64,000 nt of DNA from Hyaloraphidium curvatum (lineage: Eukaryota > Monoblepharomycota > Hyaloraphidiomycetes > Hyaloraphidiales > Hyaloraphidiaceae). The stretch covers positions 62,001-126,000 of the forward strand of contig JAIVFI010000026.1 of the NCBI GenBank assembly GCA_025558095.1, read 5' to 3'. The notes below the pieces were generated by a model that saw only the letters and a list, made by a program, of their open reading frames with translations, was not told the DNA's origin and did not search any database. Both the position numbers and the translations under genes were made by a program. Positions 55,194 through 64,000 of this stretch are shown piece after piece. Position 1 is the stretch's first letter. Every line of letters starts with the position of its first letter.

Positions 55194-57398
55194 CTAGGCC
55201 GCCACCCGGCGGGCGAGCTCGACAATGACGTCCGCGGCCAGCCTGGCGTCGTCCAGCGTCGTCTTCCACGACGACACGCTCACGCGCATCGCCGTGGCGC
55301 CCCCCCACTGCGTGGCACCGCACCAGATCCGCCCGTCGGCCTGCACGGCGGCGATCAGCGCCTCGGTCGTCGGCCCGTCGACGTGGCGCACGAGGACCTG
55401 GTTGAGCACGACGTCGTTTAGCACCGTGAGCCCGGCAGCGCGGAGGCCCTGGCCGATCAAGGCGGCGGCATCACACGCGCGGGCCACCAGATCGGCGACG
55501 CCGCGGCGGCCGAGCGTGCGCAGCGCAGCCCACACCTCGACCTGGCGCGCTCGCTGCGACGACTGGGGGGTGTGGTGCATCGCCTCGAACGCGCCGTCGG
55601 CCGGGGGAAGGTAGCCGGCGGCGGCGGTGAATGTGCGGCGGAGGTCCGCGAGGTCGCGCACGAACGCGATGCCGCAGTCGTACGTGACGTTGAGCCACTT
55701 GTGCCCGTCCGTGGCCCACGAGTCGGCGCGGTCGAGGCCCTTCACGAGCGCGGCACGAGAAGGGTCGGCGAGCGCCCACAGGCCGAATGCGCCGTCCACG
55801 TGAAGCCACCCGCCCTTGGGCCGGGCCGCCAGCCAGTCCGCGATGGCGTCGAACGGGTCGAACGCGCCGGTGTTGACCTCGCCCGCCTGGGCGCACACGA
55901 GCACGGGCCCGGGTAGATCCGGCAGCAGCTCGGCGCGAAGGCGCCCCTGGTCGTCGGCGGGCACGACGTGCACCCGCCTCCTGCCGAGGCCGACGAGGCC
56001 GAGCGACTTGGCCAGCGTCGAGTGGGCCTTTTCGCACACCACCACGTCGAGGGGCGGGGCGCCGAACAGACCGTCGGCCTGCACGTCCCAGCCCATGCGG
56101 TAGAGGAGGGCGTCGCGGGCTGCGGCGAGGCAAGATGCATTGGCGACCGTGGCTCCGCTGACAAATGCGACGCCGGTCGAGGCGGGCAGTCGAAGCACGT
56201 CGACCAGCCAGCCGCGCACGACGTCGTGCAGCTCCGACGCCACCGGCGACATGGCCGGCAGCGCGGCGTTCTGGTCCCATGCGGCCGTCAGCCAGGCGGC
56301 GCCCAGTGCCGCGGGCAGCGTGGCGCCGTTGACGAATCCGAAGTAGCGCGCGCCGGTGGAGGCCATCGTTGCTGGGCTTCCGGCGGCGTGAAGCAGACGC
56401 AGCGTCTCCACCGCATCGGATCCGGCGTCGCCCAGCGCCTCCCGAAACAAGGCCAGGCCGGTCAAAGCCTCGGCGTCGGGCGCGGCACGTCGGGCATCGA
56501 TGGTGCCGGCGTATTCGAGGGCCGCCTCGGCAGCGACGCGCAGCAGGGCCTCGGAGTCACGGTCCGGCCGACGACAGGCCACGACGATGCGCGTGATTCC
56601 CCCGAGCCTGATCATCCCGCTCCCGCGATCGCGGTGGCCGGCGGCCTCCGTCACCAGCTCGCGCTCCCACGCGTCCTGCGCGTCCCTTGGCACCTCCGCG
56701 AGCAGCCTCCCCATGCCGAAATCCTTGCACCAGGCCACCAGCTCGGCGTCCGACGTCGCCTCCATAACCGGCACGTGGAGCTCTTCGCTGCGCTCGACGG
56801 CGAACCCGGCCGCCTGCAAGTCGCGGCGCAAACGCGCTTCGTCTGCGTAGAAAAACGTGCCCGGCGCGTTCATGTCTGGCTCCTGTACCGCAACGAACCG
56901 CGAGAGCACTCTCCGGGGCAGGGACCAGTACTCCACGAGCTCAGGCTGGCCCCAGACGGCGAGTACCAGCTTGGCCCCGGGCGCCATCGCCTTTCGTGCG
57001 GCTACAAGGGCGTCGACGGGCAGTTCCATGTACTGTAACCCCCATCGGCAGAGAACGGCTTGAAATGGCGCGCCGGGCGGCACCGCATCGTGATCCGCGA
57101 GACTTGACGCGCCGCCCTCGATCAGACGGAGGTTCCGCACGCCCTCCGCATCGGCCCGCTCGCGGGCCATGCGCAGCATCGCGGCGTCGGGATCGATCCC
57201 CACGACTTCGCCGCCCGGTGCGACGCGCTTGGCGGCGCGCACCGCGGGCTCTCCGCGGCCGGTGGCGAGGTCGAGCACCCGCATCCCGGGGCGCAGCCCG
57301 GCGAGCTCGAGCATGCGCTCGCTCAGGGGGGCGCTGAGGCGCGCTTCCGCGGCGTCGTAGCGGCGCCAGAGGGCCTCGAGGCCGGGCGGCGTGGCCAT
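55194..57398 (-). CDS. Fusion of a SAM methyltransferase and a PLP-dependent group II decarboxylase
   Basis: One 734-residue exon with two enzymes. Residues 1-275 are a class I SAM methyltransferase (UbiE-like): motif I VLDLATGRGE at 41-50, then VVGIDPDAAML with acidic Asp69. Residues about 290-734 are a PLP enzyme of the aromatic-amino-acid/glutamate decarboxylase group: phosphate-binding SGATVANAS at 414-422, stacking His459 in CEKAHS, Asp535 in LHVDGAFGLWA and the Schiff-base Lys567 in TDGHKWLNVTYDCG. All key residues are present. Plausible chemistry is decarboxylation of an amino acid plus methylation of the amine or the substrate, but order and substrate are unknown. There is no signal peptide or membrane segment, so a cytosolic site is expected. 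The intronless form and bacterial-type sequences suggest transfer of two adjacent bacterial genes or of a fused gene. Confidence 0.8.
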   Translation of the reverse strand: MATPPGLEALWRRYDAAEARLSAPLSERMLELAGLRPGMRVLDLATGRGEPAVRAAKRVAPGGEVVGIDPDAAMLRMARERADAEGVRNLRLIEGGASSLADHDAVPPGAPFQAVLCRWGLQYMELPVDALVAARKAMAPGAKLVLAVWGQPELVEYWSLPRRVLSRFVAVQEPDMNAPGTFFYADEARLRRDLQAAGFAVERSEELHVPVMEATSDAELVAWCKDFGMGRLLAEVPRDAQDAWERELVTEAAGHRDRGSGMIRLGGITRIVVACRRPDRDSEALLRVAAEAALEYAGTIDARRAAPDAEALTGLALFREALGDAGSDAVETLRLLHAAGSPATMASTGARYFGFVNGATLPAALGAAWLTAAWDQNAALPAMSPVASELHDVVRGWLVDVLRLPASTGVAFVSGATVANASCLAAARDALLYRMGWDVQADGLFGAPPLDVVVCEKAHSTLAKSLGLVGLGRRRVHVVPADDQGRLRAELLPDLPGPVLVCAQAGEVNTGAFDPFDAIADWLAARPKGGWLHVDGAFGLWALADPSRAALVKGLDRADSWATDGHKWLNVTYDCGIAFVRDLADLRRTFTAAAGYLPPADGAFEAMHHTPQSSQRARQVEVWAALRTLGRRGVADLVARACDAAALIGQGLRAAGLTVLNDVVLNQVLVRHVDGPTTEALIAAVQADGRIWCGATQWGGATAMRVSVSSWKTTLDDARLAADVIVELARRVAA

Positions 57399-57606
57399 GG
57401 GTGACCGCGTCCGGAGGGAGTCTCAAAACGCCGCGGTGGCGCGGTCGTGCTCATGGCTCGGCCGAAGGATGAAATGCGCGGCAGAGACGAGCTCAAATCA
57501 TCGAACAAGAAACCCGACAAAACGTGCGAAAGCTCGACTCTGTCCCATCCGTGCCGTTACGCCCGGTGACATGCCCTCGCTCCATCCCAACCCCGGTCCC
57601 TCTGCC

Positions 57607-58764
57607 TCACTTGCCGACGGTGATTCTGATCAGCCCCATCCTCCCTCCCCCCGGCCCGCCCAGCTCCACGATCTCGTCCCCGCACGCGTCCCACAGCCTC
57701 TCGGGCGGAACGAGGTACGTGCCAAAGTCCTGGTTGACGTCGGCGATCCCCACCAGGTCTTCGCCCTGGAGGTACGAGAGCACGGGCGACCAGTGCACCT
57801 TCATCCTGCCCGCCGCGCGCTCGGCGTCCGTGGCGGAAGGGTCGCCGAAGAAGAGCGGGTACCGGTGGAAGCACACGATGTGCCGGAAGCGCGGCGAAGA
57901 CATGCCGGTCCGGATCTCGGCGAGGAAAGCCTCCTTGTCCAGCTTGGTGAGGTCCTCGACGTTTGCGATGAGGGCCATGGGCACCTCGCGCTGCACGCGG
58001 CGGAGGAGGTCGAGCATGGTGGGCACCGAGACGTACCCCGGCACGGGCGGGTACGCGAGGATGCCGACGTGGAAGGGGTCGCCTGTGTTGACGGTGCCGG
58101 TGGCCATGAAGGAGATGGAGGCGAGGACCGAGTTGATGGTCGCGTAGCCGCAGTAGCCTTGACGGGCGGGAGGCATCAGCGAGGGCTTTGCGCGCGCTGG
58201 CGCGGCAAACCCACCCGAGATGGGCTGGTAGCAGATGTGCTGGAAGTACTTGGCCGGGATCTGCACCATCATCTGCTCGAGCAGCGCGGGCGCCTGGTAG
58301 GGCGGCTCCTCGCGCACGTCGGGGAAAGTCTTGAACTCGTTCGTCGTGCCGTTCCGCGTCCACGAGCGGATCTGCAGCCAGCGGCGGCCGACCAGGACGG
58401 CCGAGACGGCGGCCAGCGTGGTGGGCACCACCGCAAGGGCGCGGGCGGGGGTCAGGCGGTCCCGGAACAAGACGACGAGCGCGGTCTGCGCGCGAGTGGG
58501 GCAGCCCGAACACGAATGTCAGGCCACATCAAGGCTGCCCGGCAGGCGGATCCCCACCGAGATGACAGCCGTCGGCAGCCGCACGCCGCTCTCCTCGACG
58601 AACGTCCCGAGCATCGCCGCAATCAGCCGCAGCGCCTTTGCCGACAGCAGCGACGGCGGCATCGAGGTGACGGCGTCCCGCCGCGCATCGTCCTCGGAGT
58701 GCACGATGCGGATCGGGAAGCCGCGGCCCGACGACGGTATTGCGAGGGAAAACAGTGCCGCCAT
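57607..58764 (-). CDS. Phytochelatin-synthase-like protein with an N-terminal membrane segment
   Basis: Papain-fold transpeptidase family that makes phytochelatins from glutathione or cleaves glutathione conjugates. Three exons: 58764-58528, 58485-58215 and 58157-57607, giving 352 residues. Introns are 42 nt (GTGGCC...GCGCAG) and 57 nt (GTGGGT...GCTGATG...TCAAG). The second is in frame and stop-free, so a retained form is also possible. The triad is visible: Cys in SGYCGYATINSVL, His in KVHWSPVLSY and Asp in LVGIADVNQDFG. A hydrophobic stretch (ALAVVPTTLAAVSAVLVG) precedes the catalytic domain. The C-terminal Cys-rich sensor of plant enzymes is absent, as in the short bacterial and fungal forms. 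Likely role: heavy-metal detoxification or glutathione-conjugate turnover. It starts 103 bp from the divergent F-box gene. Confidence 0.75.
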
Positions 58765-58867
58765 CGCCGTCCCTCTCTCCGGGGCGGGCGGGCGATTGGG
58801 GGACGCAGTGCAAGTCCCTTGCCCCTAGCAATTTCCCTATCCGCTCTGCCAGGGAACCTCGAACACG

Positions 58868-60928
58868 ATGGCGGGCCATACGGCGGAGGACGGCGTGTCG
58901 CGGCCATTTCTGCACCTTCCGGACCTCGTGGTCGAACGCGTCTTGACTTTCCTGGAGGCCGGAGCCCGCCGGAGCGCCGTCCCGGCCCCCGACACGCGGC
59001 TCACCGCCGCCGACGAGCAGCGCGCCGCCAACCGCGCGCTGGCGAACGCCTCGCTCGTCTGCTCGCAGTGGGCGTCGCTGGCCCGCTCGGCGCTGTGGCG
59101 GACCCTCCGCCCCGTCTCCCTCCGTTCCTGGGAGGTCCAGGCGGTCATCCTAGGCGTCGACAGACAGATCCGGCGCACTGACCCGGCGCTGGGCGGCCGC
59201 GGCAAGCCCGGCGTTCTGGACGACGTGTGGAGGGCGGGCTACTCGCCCATCCCGCCGGCTTTCGTGCTCGACTTTTCTGCCGCGGAGAACATCTTCTGTC
59301 CCGAGATGCTCGAGAAGCTCGCCTCCTTCGGCTGGACGGACCACGGCACGCTCCGGGAAATCCACTTCCCGCAGTGGGACAGGCAGATCCGCATGCACGA
59401 CGCGGCGTTCACCGGACCGGGAGTCCTGGTCGACTTTTTCCGCGCCGTCCACCGGAGCGGCAGGGAAGCCGTCGCCGCGGCACCCACCGGGAACGAAGCC
59501 GCGCCGCGGACCCTGCCCTTTTCCAACCTCCGCGTCATCACCTTCCCCGTGGCATGGGAGTGGTCTGCCGACCTGCACGACATCGTATCGGACCGGTTGC
59601 TCGCCGTCGTCGGGGAGTTCTGCCCCCGCCTCGAGGAGGTGCGCGCCATGGGCGGCGACCGGGTGACGCCCGCGGGCGTGGCGGCCCTCGTCGACGGCTG
59701 CGGCCCCTCCCTGCGGATGCTCCGCATCTGGAAGTCCCCCGCGCAGACCGACGGTACCCTCTGCCACGTCGCCGAGCGCTGCCCCGCGCTTCGCGACTTT
59801 TCCGTCTCGTTCGCGCCCGCCGTCACCCCCGACGGCCTCGCCACCATCCTCGCCCTGCCGCACCTCGAGGCCCTCGACATGACCTGCTCCCGCGGAATCC
59901 TGTTCCGCCGCACCCTCGCCGACGCCTTTGCCCGCACCCAGGCCTACACCAAGCTGCGCCGTCTCGACCTGAGCATCGACTTTTGGGAGCTCGACGAGCT
60001 CGAAATGTCGTTCGACGGCCGCCCGGACCCCACCCTCGGCGACCCCTCGGACCTCGAGCGGGAGCTGCGGCCCCTCCTCTCCTCCCTCGGCCTCGACGCT
60101 TCGCAACCAACCCACCTCTCGGCCCCCCTCTCCGCCACTCCCGCATCGCACCAGGCCGCCCTCCTCAAGCTGCACACCTACGCGCACATCGCCCTCTTCT
60201 CCAGCCTCGAGGTGCTCGTCCTCTCGGGCCACTCGGCCCTGACGGACGCCCGGTGCCGCGCCTTGTTCGCCCCCCGCGGCGGGCTCCGCAGCCTCAGGCG
60301 CCTGGGCCTGGGCAGCTGCTCCCGCCTGACGGACGCCGGCATCGCGTGGATCGCCGAGCACGGCCCGCCGGCGCTGGAGCAGCTCGAGATGCTGCGGATG
60401 GGGGACGAGGTGACGGACGCGACGCTGGCCCGGATCGGGGAGCGGTGGGGAGCGACGCTCGAGGTGCTCGAGATCTCCGAGTGCCCCGGGTTCACCGCCG
60501 CCGGGCTGGATTCCCTCGCCAATCTGCTCAAGCCGGACTGCAAGCTCGGCACCGTGGCGCTGCCCTGTTCGCCCGCCTTCAGGGAGCGGTTCCGCAACCC
60601 GCGCGCCGGGCCCGGGGGCACCGTGTTCGGGTGGATCGACTGGGCGCTGGTCGAGTTCCCGGCGCTGGCGGGCTTGCCCGAGGAGGAGGGATGGGAGGAG
60701 GGGGACGCGGTGTGGTTGCAGGAGGAGGGTGTTGAAGACGAGGATGGGGGCGAGGGGGCGGAGGACGATGACGACGTCGTTTGGTTGGGGGCGGACGGCG
60801 CGCAGGACGGCGCGGGAGCGGGCGGGGGGTTGCAGTGGGCGCTGGTGGGCGCGGACTCGGATGCGGACGACGCGGACTGGGCGCCGGGCGTGGAAGAGGT
60901 CGATGGCGAGTGGGACGGGGAGGAGTAG
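58868..60928 (+). CDS. F-box/LRR protein with an acidic tail
   Basis: A 686-residue, single-exon protein. The F-box is at about residues 14-75 (FLHLPDLVVERVLTFLEAG, then NASLVCSQWASLARSALW; the gap between them is longer than usual). From about 230 there are leucine-rich repeats of the cysteine-containing type: LRMLRIWKSPAQTDGTLCHV, LRRLGLGSCSRLTDAGIAWI, LEVLEISECPGFTAAGLDSL. The last about 90 residues are extremely acidic (EDEDGGEGAEDDDD). Expected role: substrate receptor of an SCF ubiquitin ligase, cytosolic or nuclear. The antisense strand is also open over the whole length because of codon composition. Confidence 0.85.
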   Translation: MAGHTAEDGVSRPFLHLPDLVVERVLTFLEAGARRSAVPAPDTRLTAADEQRAANRALANASLVCSQWASLARSALWRTLRPVSLRSWEVQAVILGVDRQIRRTDPALGGRGKPGVLDDVWRAGYSPIPPAFVLDFSAAENIFCPEMLEKLASFGWTDHGTLREIHFPQWDRQIRMHDAAFTGPGVLVDFFRAVHRSGREAVAAAPTGNEAAPRTLPFSNLRVITFPVAWEWSADLHDIVSDRLLAVVGEFCPRLEEVRAMGGDRVTPAGVAALVDGCGPSLRMLRIWKSPAQTDGTLCHVAERCPALRDFSVSFAPAVTPDGLATILALPHLEALDMTCSRGILFRRTLADAFARTQAYTKLRRLDLSIDFWELDELEMSFDGRPDPTLGDPSDLERELRPLLSSLGLDASQPTHLSAPLSATPASHQAALLKLHTYAHIALFSSLEVLVLSGHSALTDARCRALFAPRGGLRSLRRLGLGSCSRLTDAGIAWIAEHGPPALEQLEMLRMGDEVTDATLARIGERWGATLEVLEISECPGFTAAGLDSLANLLKPDCKLGTVALPCSPAFRERFRNPRAGPGGTVFGWIDWALVEFPALAGLPEEEGWEEGDAVWLQEEGVEDEDGGEGAEDDDDVVWLGADGAQDGAGAGGGLQWALVGADSDADDADWAPGVEEVDGEWDGEE

Positions 60929-61010
60929 CAGCACCGTGGCACATGCTGACCAAAAGTACACTGATCGTTTCACAAGCCAAGACCCCGATCACACTCCGCG
61001 CGCGCGATTG

Positions 61011-62015
61011 TCACTTTTCGTCCGAGGCGACGTCGACGACGACCCTGCCCCTCGCGTGCCCCCGGTAGACGGCCTCGTAGGCCTCCACCACGCGGTCGAA
61101 CCCGAAACGCTCCTGGATCACCGGCTTCAGCTTCCCGGCATCCACGATCCCCGCGACCGCCTCGAGGTCGGCGCGCGTGGCCCCAGAGGCCAGCGGGATC
61201 AGCTTCCGCCCCTCGGAATACAACGCCCCGCGGAGCGACATCGACAGCATGCGGGGAATGGGGCCCGTCCAGTCGCCGCCCTCGCCCAACGAGACGCCGA
61301 CGTAGCGGCCCCCCGGGCGGAGAGCGGCCGAGAGCTCCCCCACGGGCTTGTCCGCGGCGTTGTCCACGACCACGTCCCAGGTCGCCTTGCCGTCCGCCCA
61401 CGTCCCCGGCTCCACGATCTCGCCGGCCCCAAGCTTCCTCGCCATCTCCTTGGCATCCTCGCCCCTGCACGCGGCGCCGACGACGCATCCCCTGGCGACG
61501 GCCATCTGCACCGCGAGCCCGCCCACGGCCCCGGCGGCGCCGACGACCAGCACCCTCTCACCCTCTTTGGCGCCCGCGGCATCCAGAGCCTGCAGCGCGG
61601 TGCATCCGGCCACGGGCAGCGCCGCGGCATCGGCCAGGGGCAAGGACCGGGGCGCCCTGGCGAGCCTCTTTGACGGCACCAGCGCGTGCGTCGACGTGCC
61701 GCCGCCCTCGGCCTCGCCGAACACCGCGTCGCCGACCGCGAAGCCCTCGACGCCCGGGCCGACGGCCAGCACGGTGCCCGCTACGTCCCTTCCGACGAGC
61801 GGGTTCCACGGCCCCGTGATACCGAAGAACAGCCGGATCGCTTTCGGCGTGCCCTCCAGCAGGTGTTTGTCCCCGGAGGTCACGGTCGACGCCGCCACGC
61901 GCACCAGCACCTCGCCCTTGCCCGGCCCAGGCACGGGGAGCTTCCGCACGGTGAGCACCGATGGCGGGCCGTAGACGTCGCGGCCCCACGCCATGCGGGC
62001 GGCTTCGGCGGGCAT
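61011..62015 (-). CDS. MDR-family NAD(P)-dependent oxidoreductase (quinone-oxidoreductase-like)
   Basis: Medium-chain dehydrogenase/reductase without zinc, 334 residues, one exon. The N-terminal GroES-like domain includes VLVRVAASTVTSGDKHLLEG and PLVGRDVAGTVLAVGPGVEG. The Rossmann domain carries VLVVGAAGAVGGLAVQMAVA, the AxxGxxG nucleotide-binding motif. The end GRVVVDV is typical. There is no Cys-rich structural zinc loop or catalytic zinc set, which points to quinone reductase or enoyl-reductase-like activity with NADPH. The substrate is unknown. It is convergent with the F-box/LRR gene, with 80 bp between. Confidence 0.85.
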   Translation of the reverse strand: MPAEAARMAWGRDVYGPPSVLTVRKLPVPGPGKGEVLVRVAASTVTSGDKHLLEGTPKAIRLFFGITGPWNPLVGRDVAGTVLAVGPGVEGFAVGDAVFGEAEGGGTSTHALVPSKRLARAPRSLPLADAAALPVAGCTALQALDAAGAKEGERVLVVGAAGAVGGLAVQMAVARGCVVGAACRGEDAKEMARKLGAGEIVEPGTWADGKATWDVVVDNAADKPVGELSAALRPGGRYVGVSLGEGGDWTGPIPRMLSMSLRGALYSEGRKLIPLASGATRADLEAVAGIVDAGKLKPVIQERFGFDRVVEAYEAVYRGHARGRVVVDVASDEK

Positions 62016-63323
62016 CGGGTCGGTACGTGAGGGGCGGGCCGGTGTTGCGGAAGGGGAGCGGCGTGCGGGACGAGTTGCCGGAGCGCTAGGGCCGCGCGTC
62101 GGTCCGCCTTGTGTGACTGGTCGGAGCAGCGCTGCCGGCCGGTCCCGCTTTTGTCCGCGGGATTTGCTGGGCCGCTACGTGTCAGGGGAAACGCGCAAGT
62201 GGCACAGCATCGGCCACCATCCCCAGGCCGCACAGCCCGCAACCATCGCGCCCAATCGCGCCCGAGACTGGGGCTCCGATCGTCTGCAGCGTGCTCCTCG
62301 TATGATTGCGTGGATGAGGCGATCACACCGGGCAGTCGCTGCATGTGTCCTCAACTCCCTGTCCTCGGTCCAACTCCTCGACCTGCGCCCCGGCCTCCAT
62401 CCCCACCATCCCCATCCTGGCCATCGTAATTCCTCGGCATGGATGCTTCTCCGAGCTCCCTGCGCCGGACCAGGGCGCTTCCAGTTTCCGTCCACATTCA
62501 ACCCGATGCCTGGCACGCGCCGTCGATCTGGAAGGACTTGACAATGCCCGAGCTGATAAAGCGGCTGCCAGAGGTGGTGATGGCCCTTTTCCTGGCCAAG
62601 GTGCAGGCTCCGGCGGGGGTTACTTGGGGTGAGGCCGGGCTGCTGCTTGCGATGAAGCAAGTCGAATCCCTCGGTGTCGTCCCGGACACATAGAGCCAGA
62701 AGCTCGTGCCCTCGGCGTACTCCCTGCTGGCGTTCCCCGCAGTGTAGGTGTAATCGGTGCTCCCTGCGACGCGGAGGTCGGTGACCCGAGAGTGTCGAGC
62801 GCCGTGGTCCCGTCGCCGTCCCCGATCTGCACCGCCGCCATCGGGCTGTAAGCCCCGCCGAGCCTCATGACGATCGTCGAGATCGTGCATTTGGCGAATT
62901 CGGATTGTGTCCCGCCCGTTGGATTCGGTCGCGGTTGGGGAGGTGCAAGGCAGGCGGTCGATTGACGCTGGTGGCGGCGGGGGTGAGAAGCCGATGACAG
63001 GTCGGTCGGTTAGAGGCACAGTCCAACCTGGAATGACGGGATCGTCCGTCGCGAGCAAGACGGGAAGAAGGGAAAGGGGCAAGGGGATGGGCGGCGTCCG
63101 AGAAGCCCGGCCGTCCTCGGTCGGATGCTCCGGCAGGCCAGAGCCGCTCCCCAACGTCGCCTAAACGATGGTACGATTTGACGATGCATACCTGCCGAGC
63201 CCGGGTCGAGGGCGTAGTGTGTGTTGCGCGGCCCAACGAACGAAGGGGCAGGGACGCGGCGACGCGGACCGATTTGTTCCTGCCGCAGCCGCAGCCAGCC
63301 CGCCGCCCCGACGACCCTGCGCG
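62016..63323. other. Intergenic; weak coding signal on both strands near 62.5-62.9 kb
   Basis: A plus-strand frame ending at 62693 (MPELIKRLPEVVMALFLAKV...) and an overlapping minus-strand frame (GSTDYTYTAGNASREYAEG...SFWLYVSG) both look partly protein-like, so neither can be preferred. The minus one could be an exon following MRLGGAYSPMAAVQIGDGD at 62868. No domain is recognised. The rest is empty. Confidence 0.3.
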
Positions 63324-64000
63324 ATGGCATCCCCCGCGGGCGAGGCGGACGACCCGCAGCTGTCGGCGGCGGGCGTGTCGGCGCTGCTGGCGGCGACCGA
63401 GGCGGCGGTGCCAGCGGGCTCGACGGCGCTCTCCGTGCCCGCGATGAAGGACGTCCTGAGCGTCCTCGGGCGGCTGCCGGGGGCCGCCCCGCCGCGGCCG
63501 GCCATCGACGCCCGCTTAGCCGCGCTCTACTCGGCCGACGTGCTCGTGGCCGGGCTGCTGTGGTTCGGCGCGCTCGGGCTGCTCGGCTCCGGCGCGTCGC
63601 CCCCGCCGCTGGGCGCGCTCCCCCTGGGCGAAGTCGCGGAGAAACTCGAGCGCAGGGTGGAGCGGCTGGTCGCAGGCGGCCTCGAGGCGTTCTGGGCACA
63701 GCACGGCGTCCCGCAACCCGGCGGGGACGGCGGGTCGCGCGGCGGCACCACCGCGGCCCCCGCAACACTCGCCCTGCTGTGGGCGCTGCTCGGCGTCTCG
63801 GCATTCGCCGACCTCGAGCTCTCGCGGCTGGCCGCCGCCCGCGCCGCGCTGGGCTCCATCATCGCCGTGCTCGCCGCCACCGGCGTGCCGCGGCACCGCA
63901 CGCCCGGCCCGGGCTACTCACTCGACGACCTGCTGCTGGCCGCCGTGCACATCGACGTGCTGTGGTCGGCCGCCGTGGCCGAGGCTTGGATGGCCATCGG
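63324..64000 (+). CDS. Unknown alanine/leucine-rich protein, cut by the window edge
   Basis: An open frame of 225 codons from the Met at 63324 (context GCGATGG) runs off the right edge. It is helical and Ala/Leu-rich, with two moderately hydrophobic stretches (ADVLVAGLLWFGALGLLG; ATLALLWALLGVSAF) that could be membrane segments or buried helices, and a basic/acidic helix between them (EVAEKLERRVERLV). No family is recognised. The opposite strand is also open, so support is modest. Confidence 0.45.
   Translation, partial: MASPAGEADDPQLSAAGVSALLAATEAAVPAGSTALSVPAMKDVLSVLGRLPGAAPPRPAIDARLAALYSADVLVAGLLWFGALGLLGSGASPPPLGALPLGEVAEKLERRVERLVAGGLEAFWAQHGVPQPGGDGGSRGGTTAAPATLALLWALLGVSAFADLELSRLAAARAALGSIIAVLAATGVPRHRTPGPGYSLDDLLLAAVHIDVLWSAAVAEAWMAI

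Noticed and set aside
58868-60973. 607-codon frame antisense to the F-box/LRR gene
   Set aside because: Composition shadow; the sense strand has clear F-box and leucine-rich repeats.

Overview
The window is nuclear DNA of a fungus, most likely an early-diverging (chytrid-grade) one. The gene set is eukaryotic: an NMA111-type serine protease, ferroportin, an F-box/LRR protein, and a GAPDH split by four introns. Introns are short (about 43-80 nt), with GTNNGT donors and a strong GCTGAC/GCTAAC/TCTAAC-like branch site just before the acceptor. Coding DNA is GC-rich, and genes are packed on both strands with little space between them. Assignment to a phylum is inference. Intron junctions below were read by eye from splice signals and reading-frame continuity, with no transcript support.

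The left part (1-28.2 kb) is an ordinary gene-dense chromosome arm. It holds a membrane-anchored lectin-like glycoprotein, a NeuD/PglD-type hexapeptide acyltransferase of bacterial type, a GT61-like glycosyltransferase, a possible PP1-docking protein, ferroportin, a tail-anchored coiled-coil protein, a Cys-rich protein, a GAPDH of kinetoplastid/proteobacterial type, NMA111 (with a GC-AG intron), a divergent pair of low-complexity/coiled-coil proteins, a CYSTM-like protein, a WG-repeat protein with an N-myristoylation signal, and an amidohydrolase.

The middle (28.3-52.9 kb) is an accessory island rich in mobile elements. In order: a two-ORF non-LTR retrotransposon whose second ORF has RT, CCHC and a PD-(D/E)XK endonuclease; a multi-exon unknown protein ending in a PCNA-binding (PIP) box; a second multi-exon unknown protein with duplicated exons and a zinc finger; a Ulp1-like cysteine protease; a Tnp2/Transposase_21-type (CACTA-like) transposase; a hAT-type transposase; a SET-domain protein; an F-box protein; and the 3' remnant of a Ty3/gypsy chromovirus with one LTR. 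Seven spacers in this island carry arrays of a degenerate TCYGCWT motif repeated every 11 bp. Six of the seven lie about 20-430 bp upstream of an island start codon, most within 70-270 bp. Two arrays are followed by an array of CCCATG, also spaced about 11 bp, that ends at the same TCTCATAGGG boundary before two unrelated retroelements. No standard feature class describes this, and it is the main finding.

The right part (53-64 kb) holds a 150-bp minisatellite, a one-exon fusion of a SAM methyltransferase with a PLP decarboxylase, a phytochelatin-synthase-like protein, an F-box/LRR protein, a zinc-independent MDR oxidoreductase and the start of an unknown gene cut by the window edge. PCS-like and ferroportin genes suggest metal handling, but they lie about 48 kb apart.
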